A DNA stretch of 64,000 nt from G963663525 sp963663525. GTDB taxonomy: Bacteria; Myxococcota_A; SURF-8; G963663525. Of the stretch, positions 26,325 through 35,194 are shown piece by piece. The notes under the pieces are model-generated. The model made no database searches. It had not been told where the DNA came from and saw only the letters and a list, made by a program, of their open reading frames with translations. A program made the translations under genes and the position numbers. Location of the stretch: positions 310,001-374,000 of the forward strand of contig CAXXHC010000002.1 of assembly GCA_963663525.2 (NCBI GenBank). The letters run 5' to 3'. The number at the start of each line of letters is the position of its first letter. The stretch's first letter is position 1.

Positions 26325-27398
26325 CTATTCTTCGCTTGCAGATCCGTAAGGAGGCGGGGCGCACCAGCAATTACTGGGAAATTGATAATTCGAGTATCCG
26401 ATATCGTAGGTCTGCTCGCCGTTCGGACCAGTGAAATCGGAACAATCGCAGTTTCCTTCCGAATCTATCGTGGATTGCCCTGCACAAAACGACATACGAC
26501 ATGAATGGTTGTGACATATTGCGTTAGGTCCGAGTTGTTCTTGACAATCCTCGTCGGCTGTGGAACTTGTTTCGTCGCATGAAACGAAACCGTCGCTATT
26601 GAAGCAATCTGCACCATCTTTGCAGTAGTTTCCCTCAAAATACGATGTACCATTTCCTGAATCGTATTCACAAACCTCACCGGCACTCTGATCGCCGGGA
26701 CATACTGCATAACCACTTGTAGCGGGAATACAAATGCAAACCGTATCATTTGACAGAAGCATCGGGCACATCCCGGTAGGGCAGTTGCCTTCATAATTGC
26801 ATTGAGAAACGCATAAGGAGAATCCGCAGTAGCCTCCTACAGTCCAGTCGCAAAATCCGTTTTCCCCATATCCCATTTCCACACAATCCTGATTTGTGTC
26901 GCATTGAGAATCTTGATTGGATGAATCCGGCGAAACACCGATGCAAGAATCGCCGCTTTCGCAAGAACGACCGGGCCATACTTCACCGAATTCACAAGGT
27001 TCTCCAGGTGAATTTGTTTGGTTGTAAATACAGAAATCCCCCAAGTCGGTAGAGCAGGATTTGCCTTCTTCAAGTTCACAGTGTCCATAGACACACTCGA
27101 ATCCACCTCCGCAATCATCGTCGTCCTCACAGGAAAGCGCGCAATATCCGTACTCGTTGTTGATCCGTAAACAGGTTGCGGCACCGTCGCAGGGATCGTC
27201 GTCATTGCAACACTGGCAGGAGATTTCCCGACATGTGGGAGCCGGGAAATAATCCAGGTCACAATATTCGAAAATACTGCACGACGATGTGCAGGTTCTT
27301 TCTTGAGTCGACAGGCTGTGGAAAGTGTAATTTTCGAAAAGTTCGGTCAGACGATCCATATTGGTAATTAAAAAGTCTTCTTCCGCGGTCGCGCGCAA
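26325..27398 (-). CDS. Cysteine-rich secreted-type protein, probably 5'-truncated
   Basis: About 357 residues with over 50 cysteines in short clusters separated by acidic stretches (CQCCNDDDPCDGAATC, CEDDDDCGGGFECVYGHC, CDTNQDCVEMGYGENGFCD), the pattern of disulfide-rich, EGF-like or DUF4215-like modules found in the lipoproteins at 32404 and 51180. Such proteins are exported, yet no signal peptide is present: the frame opens with a TTG at 27398, or an ATG at 27359, and the N-terminal residues are unremarkable. The break lies at a strong palindrome (27381-27413) where the IS91-like element ends, so the first part of the gene was probably lost. It may be expressed poorly or not at all. Confidence 0.6.
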   Translation of the reverse strand: MRATAEEDFLITNMDRLTELFENYTFHSLSTQERTCTSSCSIFEYCDLDYFPAPTCREISCQCCNDDDPCDGAATCLRINNEYGYCALSCEDDDDCGGGFECVYGHCELEEGKSCSTDLGDFCIYNQTNSPGEPCEFGEVWPGRSCESGDSCIGVSPDSSNQDSQCDTNQDCVEMGYGENGFCDWTVGGYCGFSLCVSQCNYEGNCPTGMCPMLLSNDTVCICIPATSGYAVCPGDQSAGEVCEYDSGNGTSYFEGNYCKDGADCFNSDGFVSCDETSSTADEDCQEQLGPNAICHNHSCRMSFCAGQSTIDSEGNCDCSDFTGPNGEQTYDIGYSNYQFPSNCWCAPPPYGSASEE

Positions 27399-27413
27399 GC
27401 GCGCATTGCGGAA
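27381..27413. repeat. Palindrome at the probable end of the IS91-like element
   Basis: TTCCGC...GCGGAA with inner GCGCGC/GCGCGC forms a long imperfect hairpin. It sits where the cysteine-rich gene loses its expected N-terminus, and IS91-type elements have a hairpin near the end. Between it and the transposase remnant (27414-27706) no gene is seen. Confidence 0.5.
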
Positions 27414-27706
27414 AAGAACTCTGTACGAAGGCGCTTTACCTCGATGTTACGCTATGTGGAATGAATGGTTGGCGTGTTGCTTTGAAAGGTTCGATTTGGC
27501 TCCGAGCCATGGTGAAAAGAGAAAGAATGGTGTTTGCGCTTCCGGAGAATCATTGTTTTCGTTTGCTGTCTTTCATTTTCGAAGATCCTTTGAGCGCCGT
27601 TTACGGTTGTTTTTGATCATCCGGATACAAGGCTCCCGTCTTCTTCGTGAAGCCTTTCCATAGGCTCACCACGCAGGGAGTTCGGCCAACAACTTTTCAC
27701 GTCAAC

Positions 27707-27862
27707 TCAGACGGGCGGTGAAGCACCTATTTTTTCTTGAGTTCTTGTCGCCTGTCCGAGATCGTTTCTGCTTGGCGTATGATCCGCCATGTTTTGCGCA
27801 CCGCCAGGGTCTTCCTGCCGACCATGAAAGGCTGTCACAAGCTTCAGGCGTCCCTTTCTACA
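27707..27862 (-). pseudogene. C-terminal remnant of IS91-like transposase
   Basis: On the minus strand this stretch continues the transposase frame broken at 29374: after removing the ISL3-type element and one 8-bp duplication the sequence reads CPVCRKGRLKLVTAFHGRQE and runs to a TGA at 27707. The join is in frame and gives a 427-residue protein. Confidence 0.8.
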
Positions 27863-29373
27863 GCCTCCTCGCTATTTGGTGTGGGTAAGCAGTTTCATCT
27901 GTGGCAGGTTGAAGTCTAGCTTGCCCGCGACGAGGAAGATCATGGTGCGAAGCTTCCTAAACGACCTGAACCCCCTAGCCTTGCGCTTGGCCGCCTGAAT
28001 TATACCGTTGATGCCTTCCACCAGCCCTTGTGTCAAACCTGACTGAAACCACCGCAATACCCCATCCCAGTGGGTCTTGATCGTTTTGGCTACCTTGATC
28101 ATCGGCGGCAGTTGGCTGTGCGTGGCCCAGAAATACCAGTACTGCAACTGCTTCTCACCGTCATCTGGATGGCCTGCGTAGTCGGCATATACCGACTGAA
28201 GCGTCTCTTTGAGCCGATAGCCCCTGGCCGTTTTCAGCGTGCTGTCTTTCAACTCATCGAACTTCTCTCGCTCTTTGTCCGTAAGGTTTTGCTCGTTTTT
28301 CAACCAGACCCATCTCGTCTTTTCCAACTCAGTCCTGTCTTGGCGCTCCTCACGCCGCACCTCGTCCACGGCCTTGTTGACAAGCTTCATCACGTGGAAG
28401 CGGTCGAAGGTCATCGCCGCATCGGGAAACTGTTTCCCAACCCCCTTGATGAACGCCGCTGACATGTCCATGCTGAACTCTTTCACCTGTTCGGGTTTAC
28501 CGCCGTGAGCGTGAAGCTCAGCCTCGAAGCCCGCCACCGTCCGGTGGTCTTTGCCGGGCTCCACGTGCAGAACCTTCGCCTCGTCCATGTCCACGAACAC
28601 CGTCACGTAGTCGTGCCCACGGGAACGGCTGGTTTCATCCACGCCCACCGCTTCGACCTCGGACCAGTCCTGCTTCGCCAGACTCGAGTCCACATAGTAT
28701 TCCAGCACCCGCCAGATCCGCGTGTCGTGCTCACCAAGTATTTCGCCGATCCCCTTGGGCGTCATGCCCTTTCTGGCCATAAGCAGTACCAGCGCCTCAA
28801 AAAGCAGCGTGAACCCCGCACCAGGACGCGCCCAAGGTACCTCCACCGTTTTTACTCCGTGTTCAGGGCATTTGATCCGGGGTAGGCGTGCGTGAAGATA
28901 CGCCTCGTGCTGAAAAAAGTTCAGATGTCGCCAACTCCTCTCGTTCGTATCGTGAACCCCGCAAGCCACCTCGCATTGCGGGCACGCAAACCGGCTCCCG
29001 GCGGGAAAATCCAGGTACAGATCCAACCGGTGGCGCTCGGCGTCAAAGTCAATATCCACCACCTCCCAGGGAGGGGTCAATCCAAGAGCCATCGTGAAAA
29101 GTCCGCGCTCGTCCATCTCTTGCTCCTTCAGTGTGCAAAGGTTACACTGGCAGAACTTCGGCGGAGGATAAGGCAACGCGGGGACGCGACCCGAGCGCCG
29201 TCGAAGGTCCGAACCTGGAAAGGAGGGGGAAACCTCTCCTTTTCTCTTTATCCCTTATTACAACAACCAGGTTTGGACTTCAAAGCGATAAATCCCAGGG
29301 GTGCGGGGACGGGTCCCCGATCGGCGAAGCCGATGCATAACCAGGTGTTACCCACACTAAAAAGCGAAGAGCC
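27863..29373 (-). mobile_element. ISL3-type insertion sequence, copy 2 (1511 bp)
   Basis: Flanked by the 8-bp duplication TTTCTACA (27855-27862 and 29374-29381). Ends match copy 1. It is inserted within the last third of the IS91-like transposase gene. Copies differ at only a few positions. Confidence 0.95.
27872..29116 (-). CDS. ISL3-family transposase, copy 2
   Basis: A 414-residue protein almost identical to the one at 8626-9870, with only the last few residues seen to differ (DFNLPQMKLLTHTK against DFDLPQMKLLTHSK). All DDE motifs are intact. The changes cluster in the part that overlaps the left terminal repeat, which otherwise is highly conserved. Start chosen as in copy 1. Confidence 0.95.
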   Translation of the reverse strand: MDERGLFTMALGLTPPWEVVDIDFDAERHRLDLYLDFPAGSRFACPQCEVACGVHDTNERSWRHLNFFQHEAYLHARLPRIKCPEHGVKTVEVPWARPGAGFTLLFEALVLLMARKGMTPKGIGEILGEHDTRIWRVLEYYVDSSLAKQDWSEVEAVGVDETSRSRGHDYVTVFVDMDEAKVLHVEPGKDHRTVAGFEAELHAHGGKPEQVKEFSMDMSAAFIKGVGKQFPDAAMTFDRFHVMKLVNKAVDEVRREERQDRTELEKTRWVWLKNEQNLTDKEREKFDELKDSTLKTARGYRLKETLQSVYADYAGHPDDGEKQLQYWYFWATHSQLPPMIKVAKTIKTHWDGVLRWFQSGLTQGLVEGINGIIQAAKRKARGFRSFRKLRTMIFLVAGKLDFNLPQMKLLTHTK

Positions 29374-30509
29374 TTTCTACACACCGGACACAAGAGCGGA
29401 TCGTGTCCGGTGAGCGCCATGTAGCGTTCGTCCCAGCTCATCTCGTCGTATCGCTCGATGGGGGCAGGCTCCAGAGCGCCCAGCAGTTTGCGGCAGCGCT
29501 TGATATTGCTTGCCCGAAAACGGTTGGCGTACAAGCCATAATACCGGATGCGAGTAAAACCTTTGGAAAGAACGTGCATCAGAAAACGCCTGATAAACTC
29601 CGTTGCCGAGAGCGTCATCACGCGCTTTTCCCCTTCCTTTTTATAGTCCTTGTAACGAAAGGAAACCTTGCCATCTTTCATTCCGATCAAGCGGTGATCG
29701 GAGATGGCGCTACGATGGGTGTAGCGGGACAGGTAGTTGAGCATCGTCTCCGGCCCGCCGAAGGGCGCCTTGGCGTAGACATGCCACTTCATCCCACGGT
29801 GCTTTTTGATGAACCTGTCGAACTTTTTCGGATCGGCGAGTTTTTCGGACTTTCCGGTAAAGCGCAGCTTGCCCGTTTCATAGGCCTTTTTGAGAGACTC
29901 CAGAAACAATCGCCTGAAGAGGCTTTTCAGAACATTCACGTGCAGGAAAAAATCTTCGCGGCAACTCACCCAGCGTTTGGAGTCGGAAGAAATCCCTCCT
30001 CCGGGGACGATCATGTGGATGTGGGGGTGATGCAACAATGTGCTTCCCCAGGTATGCAGTACGCTGGTGAAGCCGATGTTCGCGCCCAGATGTTTGGGAT
30101 CCTTGGCGATGGTGAGCATGGTTTTTGCCGAGGTCTTGAAGAGGATGTCGTAGATCACGCGCCGGTTGACCAGCGCCAGGTCTTCGATCTGTTTCGGGAT
30201 GGTGAAGACAACGTGAAAGTACTGCACGGGCAAGAGTTCGTCTCTTCGCTTTGCCAGCCACTTTGCCTTGGCCAGTGCGCCGCATCTGGGGCAGGCGCGA
30301 TTGCCGCACGAGTTGTAGCCTTTCGTTTCATGTCCACAATGGTCGCAGCGCCTGCGCTCGCAGTGTCCGCCCATTTCAGGTGTGCGACAGGCCATGATGT
30401 CGTGCGCAGCCTTGATCTGTGTAGGCGATAAGAGATCGCCGTACTCGTCGAGAAATTCATCCCACTTCTCCCGGAGAACGTCAGCCGTTATGGTTTTATC
30501 ATTACTCAT
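29374..30509 (-). pseudogene. IS91-like HUH transposase, interrupted
   Basis: N-terminal 378 codons of an IS91-family rolling-circle transposase. The first domain is a zinc finger (CERRRCDHCGHETKGYNSC then CPRCG), followed by the HUH motif HHPHIHMIVPGG (H161 and H163) and a tyrosine region (FTRIRYYGLYANRF) that would supply the DNA-attacking residue. The ATG at 30509 overlaps the end of recombinase 1 by 8 bases and follows GGAGG. An ISL3-type element cuts the gene at CPVCRK, and the frame now runs about 31 residues into that element. The catalytic residues precede the break, so a truncated active protein is conceivable, but the C-terminal zinc finger is separated from its normal tail. Confidence 0.85.
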
Positions 30510-31380
30510 GATTTGCCTCCGATCCCGGCAGAAGGTCGAAGGGGCTTCGCATCCCGGCAATGCGTGCAGTGGCGATGTGGGTGTAGATGGTCGTGGTGGA
30601 GAAGGAGGCGTGCCCCATAAGCACCTGGATTGTGCGTAGATCGACGCCGTTCTCCAGCATATGGGTAGCGAAGCTATGGCGAAAACTGTGCGGCGTCACG
30701 TTCTTTTCGAGGCCTGATTGGACACGCACGTTTTTGCAGGCGGTCTGGATGGAAGCGGTCGTGATGTGGCTCCCCGGCTTTCTTCCCGGAAACACCCAGG
30801 GATCCGTTCGCTTCACCTGGACGTTTGCAGGTTTGCACGTTCTCCAGTACTCGCGTAAGATAAGCAGCAGTTTTGGGGACAGCACTGTGTAGCGGTCCTT
30901 GTTCATCTTCCCCTGGTTTACTCGGATGACCATTCTCTGACTGTCGATGTCACTGACCCGCAGATTGGCCGCCTCCGAGACGCGTAGACCGGAGGCGTAC
31001 ATGATTTGGAAAATCGTCCGGTATTTGAAGCTTTTCGCGGCGTCGAAAAAGCGGACGACTTCCGAAGGCGCAAGCACCACGGGAAGCGTTTTGGGCTCCC
31101 TGGCCGCTGGAATAGCGGCCAGCGGCCAGGGTCGGTCCATGACGTTGAGGAAGAAAAATCGGAAAGCGCGGGCGTAAGAATTGACGCTTCCCGGAGCGAG
31201 TCTGCGTTTATCATGCAGATAAAGCAGGTAGTCGCGGATCTCCTCCAGGCCGATTCGTCCCAACGACTTGCCGACGTGCTGCTCGAGTTTTTTCAGCCTG
31301 CGCAGATAGTCATCTTGCGTGGAGGTAGAAAGATTTCTCAATTTCATCTGCCGCACCATTCGTTGACGTGCGCTTCTCAT
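30502..31380 (-). CDS. Tyrosine recombinase 1 (XerD-like) of the IS91-like element
   Basis: A 292-residue site-specific recombinase. A perfect AAAGGAGGT site fixes the ATG at 31380, overlapping the TGA of recombinase 2 (ATGA). It has the SAM-like core-binding domain (LSTSTQDDYLRRLKKLEQH) and the catalytic domain with all residues: Arg in YASGLRVSEAANL, Lys in the beta-hairpin region, His-x-x-Arg in PHSFRHSFATHML, His in LMGHASFSTTT and Tyr in IYTHIATARI. Recombinases of this kind accompany some IS91-type transposases; its role may be circle resolution or insertion. It ends inside the transposase start, so all three genes are translationally coupled. Confidence 0.9.
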   Translation of the reverse strand: MRSARQRMVRQMKLRNLSTSTQDDYLRRLKKLEQHVGKSLGRIGLEEIRDYLLYLHDKRRLAPGSVNSYARAFRFFFLNVMDRPWPLAAIPAAREPKTLPVVLAPSEVVRFFDAAKSFKYRTIFQIMYASGLRVSEAANLRVSDIDSQRMVIRVNQGKMNKDRYTVLSPKLLLILREYWRTCKPANVQVKRTDPWVFPGRKPGSHITTASIQTACKNVRVQSGLEKNVTPHSFRHSFATHMLENGVDLRTIQVLMGHASFSTTTIYTHIATARIAGMRSPFDLLPGSEANHE

Positions 31381-32219
31381 ATCCGACCTCCTTTCACGGC
31401 TTCGCATGCATGGAAAGATGTCGCCTTCTTCCGGGTGATGAAACTCGCCGGGGCGGGACGGATGGAGGTGCAACGCAAGATGTGCCTGACCTCGCGCGGG
31501 TTATCTGCTTGCGTCAGACGATGCATAAAGAAGGAATAACGCAGTGTCTTCTCGATCGTCGTATAATCGAAACCGCCATCGATTGCAGCTTGCCTGATCG
31601 CCTTTTGCATGGGACCGGGAGTCAGTGGATTTCCATCGTGATCGCGTGTAAAAAGTAGATCCGTCCGGGGTCGGGTGTCGCGCCACCACCGGCGCAGAGT
31701 ATCGAGTGTCTCCGGGTGAAGCGGAATGAATTGGGGCCACGCACTGTTTGTAGATTCCAGACGGATCAGCATCCTTTTGCCGTCGATGTCTCCTGTCCGC
31801 AGGCGACAGGTCTCGCCTATGCGCAAACCGCCGCCGAACGTTACGGTCAAAACCGTTTTGTGAAGCTCTGAAGTAACGCCATCAAGCAGTCGGTTCAGAT
31901 TGCCCAGAGAGAGAGGATCGGGAATCGGCCCTGGCTTCCCGGGAGAAAGAAAGCAGGCCGCAACCTGAGGGCGATCCAGCGTCACGAAATAGAGAAACTT
32001 AAGCGCCATCAGCGCTTGGTGACGGAAACTGACCAGTCTCTTTTCCGATCTTGCCAGGTGCTTGATCCAGGCCTCGATTTCAGCCGAGCCCAGTTGCTCC
32101 GGCGAGCGCTTGAAATGTCGGACATACGATTCGGCGCGGTTTAGATACTGCCTGCGCGTGATGGGGCGCAGTCCGTAGCGTAAAAGATCGGCGCTCATTC
32201 TTTCCTTGAGATGTCCCAT
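31377..32219 (-). CDS. Tyrosine recombinase 2, degenerate active site
   Basis: A 280-residue member of the same family, started by an ATG at 32219 with GGAGG. The core-binding domain is normal (PITRRQYLNRAESYVRHF) and the first Arg is present (GGGLRIGETCRLRTGDID). The rest of the active site is altered: KTLRYSFFMHRL replaces the LRHSFATHLL box (His to Tyr), RCTSI takes the place of GHSSL (His to Cys), and the expected Tyr aligns with Phe in APASFITRK. If the alignment holds the protein cannot form the covalent DNA intermediate and would be a structural partner of recombinase 1. A frameshift that hides the normal ending is an alternative. Confidence 0.8.
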   Translation of the reverse strand: MGHLKERMSADLLRYGLRPITRRQYLNRAESYVRHFKRSPEQLGSAEIEAWIKHLARSEKRLVSFRHQALMALKFLYFVTLDRPQVAACFLSPGKPGPIPDPLSLGNLNRLLDGVTSELHKTVLTVTFGGGLRIGETCRLRTGDIDGKRMLIRLESTNSAWPQFIPLHPETLDTLRRWWRDTRPRTDLLFTRDHDGNPLTPGPMQKAIRQAAIDGGFDYTTIEKTLRYSFFMHRLTQADNPREVRHILRCTSIRPAPASFITRKKATSFHACEAVKGGRI

Positions 32220-32403
32220 GAGTTTCCTCCATGTGATGGACGTCGCCCGGAAATCGGACGACTGAGATCACGAGGATGGAGGATTCATGGGATTTGAAGC
32301 AAGGTTAGCCGGGAAAGAACGGGGAGACGCCACAGACGCCAAGGGGCTTTACGATCATAAGGACAAAGGTGGGATCGAGCACGGCCTTACGGACCGGCAG
32401 GGA

Positions 32404-34992
32404 CTAAAAACTGCCGCGAAGCGGCTTCGTACTGCTGCCAGAAGGAAAATTGAACATCGATGCCAAATACATATGTGGCGAAATCGAGAATAATGTCCGC
32501 ATCATAGACTCGTCTTCCTCGACGGTACCATCATGCATGGAGGCTTCGTTTTGCACACCGATGATCACAAACAAAGGCAAGCTCTCCAATCCGAAATGAG
32601 GTGATGCATATCGAATATCGAAACTTCCCGTAAAACAAGCTCCATCGGCATATCCGAACCCGAATCCCAGCGGAATCAATCCTTCTCCCGGTTTCATTGC
32701 CGCCACCATTCCATAGACGCCTTCTCCACAGGTAGCATCTTCAAGCCAGGGAATCTGTTGGGAAACAGTGACTTGCACCGACTCTTCGAAACCCCTGCGA
32801 AACACGAGATCATCCACTTCAGGCAGTGTATCGAGATAGGTGGGTTCCGTGTCATCCCAGGATTTGTCGATGGCCTGGAGATTCTGAGGGGGAAGAAGGC
32901 CGTGCCAGCCATATTCCATGAAAGTATCGAGAGCGCTGGTAATCAACAGGTAGTTGACGTTATCGAGATCCCCGATAAGAGGAGCAATCATTCCGAGGTA
33001 TCGATTCAGGCTGTAGGTGTATCCTATCGCCCAGGCAGTGGCGTCTCCCTCCGGGGCAATAATCTGAAATCCCTCATTGGTCATTTGATTGGCTAACGAC
33101 ATTTCCAGACCCGATGGAAGGCTCACCTCTTCGTCGACCATGCTTCCCATTCGAAGATCCGTCAAGACCTGCTCACTGGAAAACAACGGATCGCGCATAC
33201 TCGACAGGTCGCCGCCCAATGGAAATGCAGCCTGAGCAATCCACGTGTCGTTCATGTTGGCTATCAGGGACTTGTCGAAGTCTCCCCGAATGCCGCCAGT
33301 CCGACCGAGGTTTTCATTGGGTTGAAGTTCGAAATAGAAATAGTTTCCTTTCAAGCCATATACGGACAGATAGTCGTAATCCGGGTGAGTGACAATGTAA
33401 TTGCAACCATTGCTGCAGTAGGAAGCTGTCTTGAAAATCCAATAATAGGTTGGATTCTCATATTGACCGACTGTACCGCTCTCGTAAAGAATATCGGCAC
33501 TGTTCAGAAAAACCCGTGCATTTTCAATGGGTTGCTTCGTGCGCGCATCTACCAGAACAACACGGATTTTTCCCTCGTCTATAGGCCATAAACACGTAAA
33601 CGTCACCCTTTCCGAAACGAGATTCAACGGTTGCGACCGAGCGTAGATTTCCGCCTCTCCATAGTGTTCGCAAACCATCTGCCCGGTGTTTTCTCCTATA
33701 GAAATAATGGAAGGTTGCGTGGAAAACCAGCTAACGGTCTGATCGTCGGGAATCGGCATTGCGACACCCTGGGAATTGACCATATGCGTGCTGAGATCGA
33801 GACTCATGCCCAGCGGTACAAGAGTGCCGGGTTGCTCGATGACGAGCTGGTCGATCTCATACCAGCTGTTTTCGAAACAATCTGGATAGCCGGAAAATCC
33901 CGTGCCGCATTCGCCGCAATGGTCGCCAGCAAAGTTGTCGTAGCATTCGCACAATCCGGTTCTCGGGATGCACTGCCCATGGTGATTGCAACCTTCGTGT
34001 TCGAGACAGAGATTTTCGTAGCATTCCACGTAGGGATCGCCCTCATAGGTATCGTAGCAATAGCATGTACCGAGACGACAATACGCATTTTCGCCGCACT
34101 GAACTTCCGCACAATAATCAACGTAATAACAGGCCGTCCACGGATCACCTTCGTAGCTGCTATCGCACTCGCAAATTCCCCCCTCGCAATGCGCATTTTC
34201 GCCGCACGTAACTCCCGTGCAACTATCGCCGTAGTAGCAAGCCGTCGATGGATCTCCTATGTAGCCGGTATCACAGACGCACGTCCCTTCCTCGCAATGG
34301 GCGTTGTACCCGCATCGCACCGTTTGACACGGATCGATAGGCGTGCAACCAATCTCAGGATCCCCTTTATAGCCATCGTCACAGACGCAAGCCCCTGCGA
34401 TGCAATGGGCAAAATGTCCGCATTGGACTCTTTCACACGGATCGACGTACGTGCAACCATTCACGGGATTGCCTTCATAACCGTTGTCACAAGCGCAGGT
34501 TCCCTCGGAGCAGTGGGCGTTCTCCCCACATTGCACCGTTTCACAGGCATCGATGTAGACGCAAGACGTCAACGGATCACCCTCGTAACCGTTGTCACAG
34601 ACGCAAATTCCTTCCTTGCAATGGGCGTTTTCTCCACATTCCACCGCTTCGCAGGGATCGACGTAAAGCGTACAGCCTGTCGCGGGATTGCCCTCGTAAC
34701 CCGTATCGCAAACACAGGAGCCTCCCGTGCAATGCGAGTGAGCGCTGCAAAAGACATCCTCGCAGGGATCTATCGCCGAGCATCCCTCTTTGGCGTCGCC
34801 CACGAATCCTTCATCGCATACGCAGACCCCTCCGGAACATTGAGCATTTTCCCCGCATTCCACCGTTTCACAGGCATCGGGCCCGTTGCCTTCCATCTTC
34901 ACGGTGCTTTCGGAACACCCTCCAAATACGATTGGCGAGCCAATCAGCACAATGCGCATGATCCATTGCCAAGTATTGCTCATCCGAGACAT
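32404..34992 (-). CDS. EGF-repeat lipoprotein
   Basis: An 862-residue surface lipoprotein (lipobox FGGC). The ATG at 34992 has GGAGA 7 bases upstream. Residues about 35-370 consist of roughly nine EGF-like modules of about 41 residues (core CGENAHCxxGxCxCDxGYEGDP), then one laminin-type EGF module (CNHHGQCIPRTGLCECYDNFAGDHCGEC). The C-terminal 500 residues are non-repetitive and beta-rich, with Big-like segments (LVPLGMSLDLSTHMVNSQGV). EGF arrays serve adhesion or spacing in animal proteins; in bacteria they occur mostly in deltaproteobacteria-like lineages. The modules differ by only a few residues, so they expanded recently. No catalytic motif is seen. Confidence 0.85.
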   Translation of the reverse strand: MSRMSNTWQWIMRIVLIGSPIVFGGCSESTVKMEGNGPDACETVECGENAQCSGGVCVCDEGFVGDAKEGCSAIDPCEDVFCSAHSHCTGGSCVCDTGYEGNPATGCTLYVDPCEAVECGENAHCKEGICVCDNGYEGDPLTSCVYIDACETVQCGENAHCSEGTCACDNGYEGNPVNGCTYVDPCERVQCGHFAHCIAGACVCDDGYKGDPEIGCTPIDPCQTVRCGYNAHCEEGTCVCDTGYIGDPSTACYYGDSCTGVTCGENAHCEGGICECDSSYEGDPWTACYYVDYCAEVQCGENAYCRLGTCYCYDTYEGDPYVECYENLCLEHEGCNHHGQCIPRTGLCECYDNFAGDHCGECGTGFSGYPDCFENSWYEIDQLVIEQPGTLVPLGMSLDLSTHMVNSQGVAMPIPDDQTVSWFSTQPSIISIGENTGQMVCEHYGEAEIYARSQPLNLVSERVTFTCLWPIDEGKIRVVLVDARTKQPIENARVFLNSADILYESGTVGQYENPTYYWIFKTASYCSNGCNYIVTHPDYDYLSVYGLKGNYFYFELQPNENLGRTGGIRGDFDKSLIANMNDTWIAQAAFPLGGDLSSMRDPLFSSEQVLTDLRMGSMVDEEVSLPSGLEMSLANQMTNEGFQIIAPEGDATAWAIGYTYSLNRYLGMIAPLIGDLDNVNYLLITSALDTFMEYGWHGLLPPQNLQAIDKSWDDTEPTYLDTLPEVDDLVFRRGFEESVQVTVSQQIPWLEDATCGEGVYGMVAAMKPGEGLIPLGFGFGYADGACFTGSFDIRYASPHFGLESLPLFVIIGVQNEASMHDGTVEEDESMMRTLFSISPHMYLASMFNFPSGSSTKPLRGSF

Positions 34993-35194
34993 GGCAATCT
35001 CCGTAATCGTTGTTGTCTGGTTTCTCCAACGTACACACATTCAAGTATAGCGCTAGGGACATTCATGGCAAGCCCAAATTGGAGCACCAAAAACAGTAAA
35101 ACAGTGACTTTATTACGGATTAGACTGTTTTATTAGTATTCTATATCGATATGAAATGCTTGAAAAAGGCGATAAACAACAGAAAGAATACGGT

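Larger units (their letters stand above)
27707..32219 (-). mobile_element. IS91-like element with two tyrosine recombinases, interrupted by an ISL3-type element
   Basis: Three minus-strand genes with overlapping ends: recombinase 2 (31377-32219), recombinase 1 (30502-31380) and an HUH transposase (30509 down to 27707 after removing the nested element). The span given is the coding part; true ends are likely near the palindrome at 27381-27413 and the imperfect palindrome at 32242-32262 (GTCGcCCGgaaatCGGaCGAC). The nested ISL3-type element inactivates the transposase. Confidence 0.75.

Noticed and set aside
33631..35136. 501-codon plus-strand frame opposite the EGF-repeat lipoprotein
   Set aside because: Shadow frame of the EGF modules; no start site or family.
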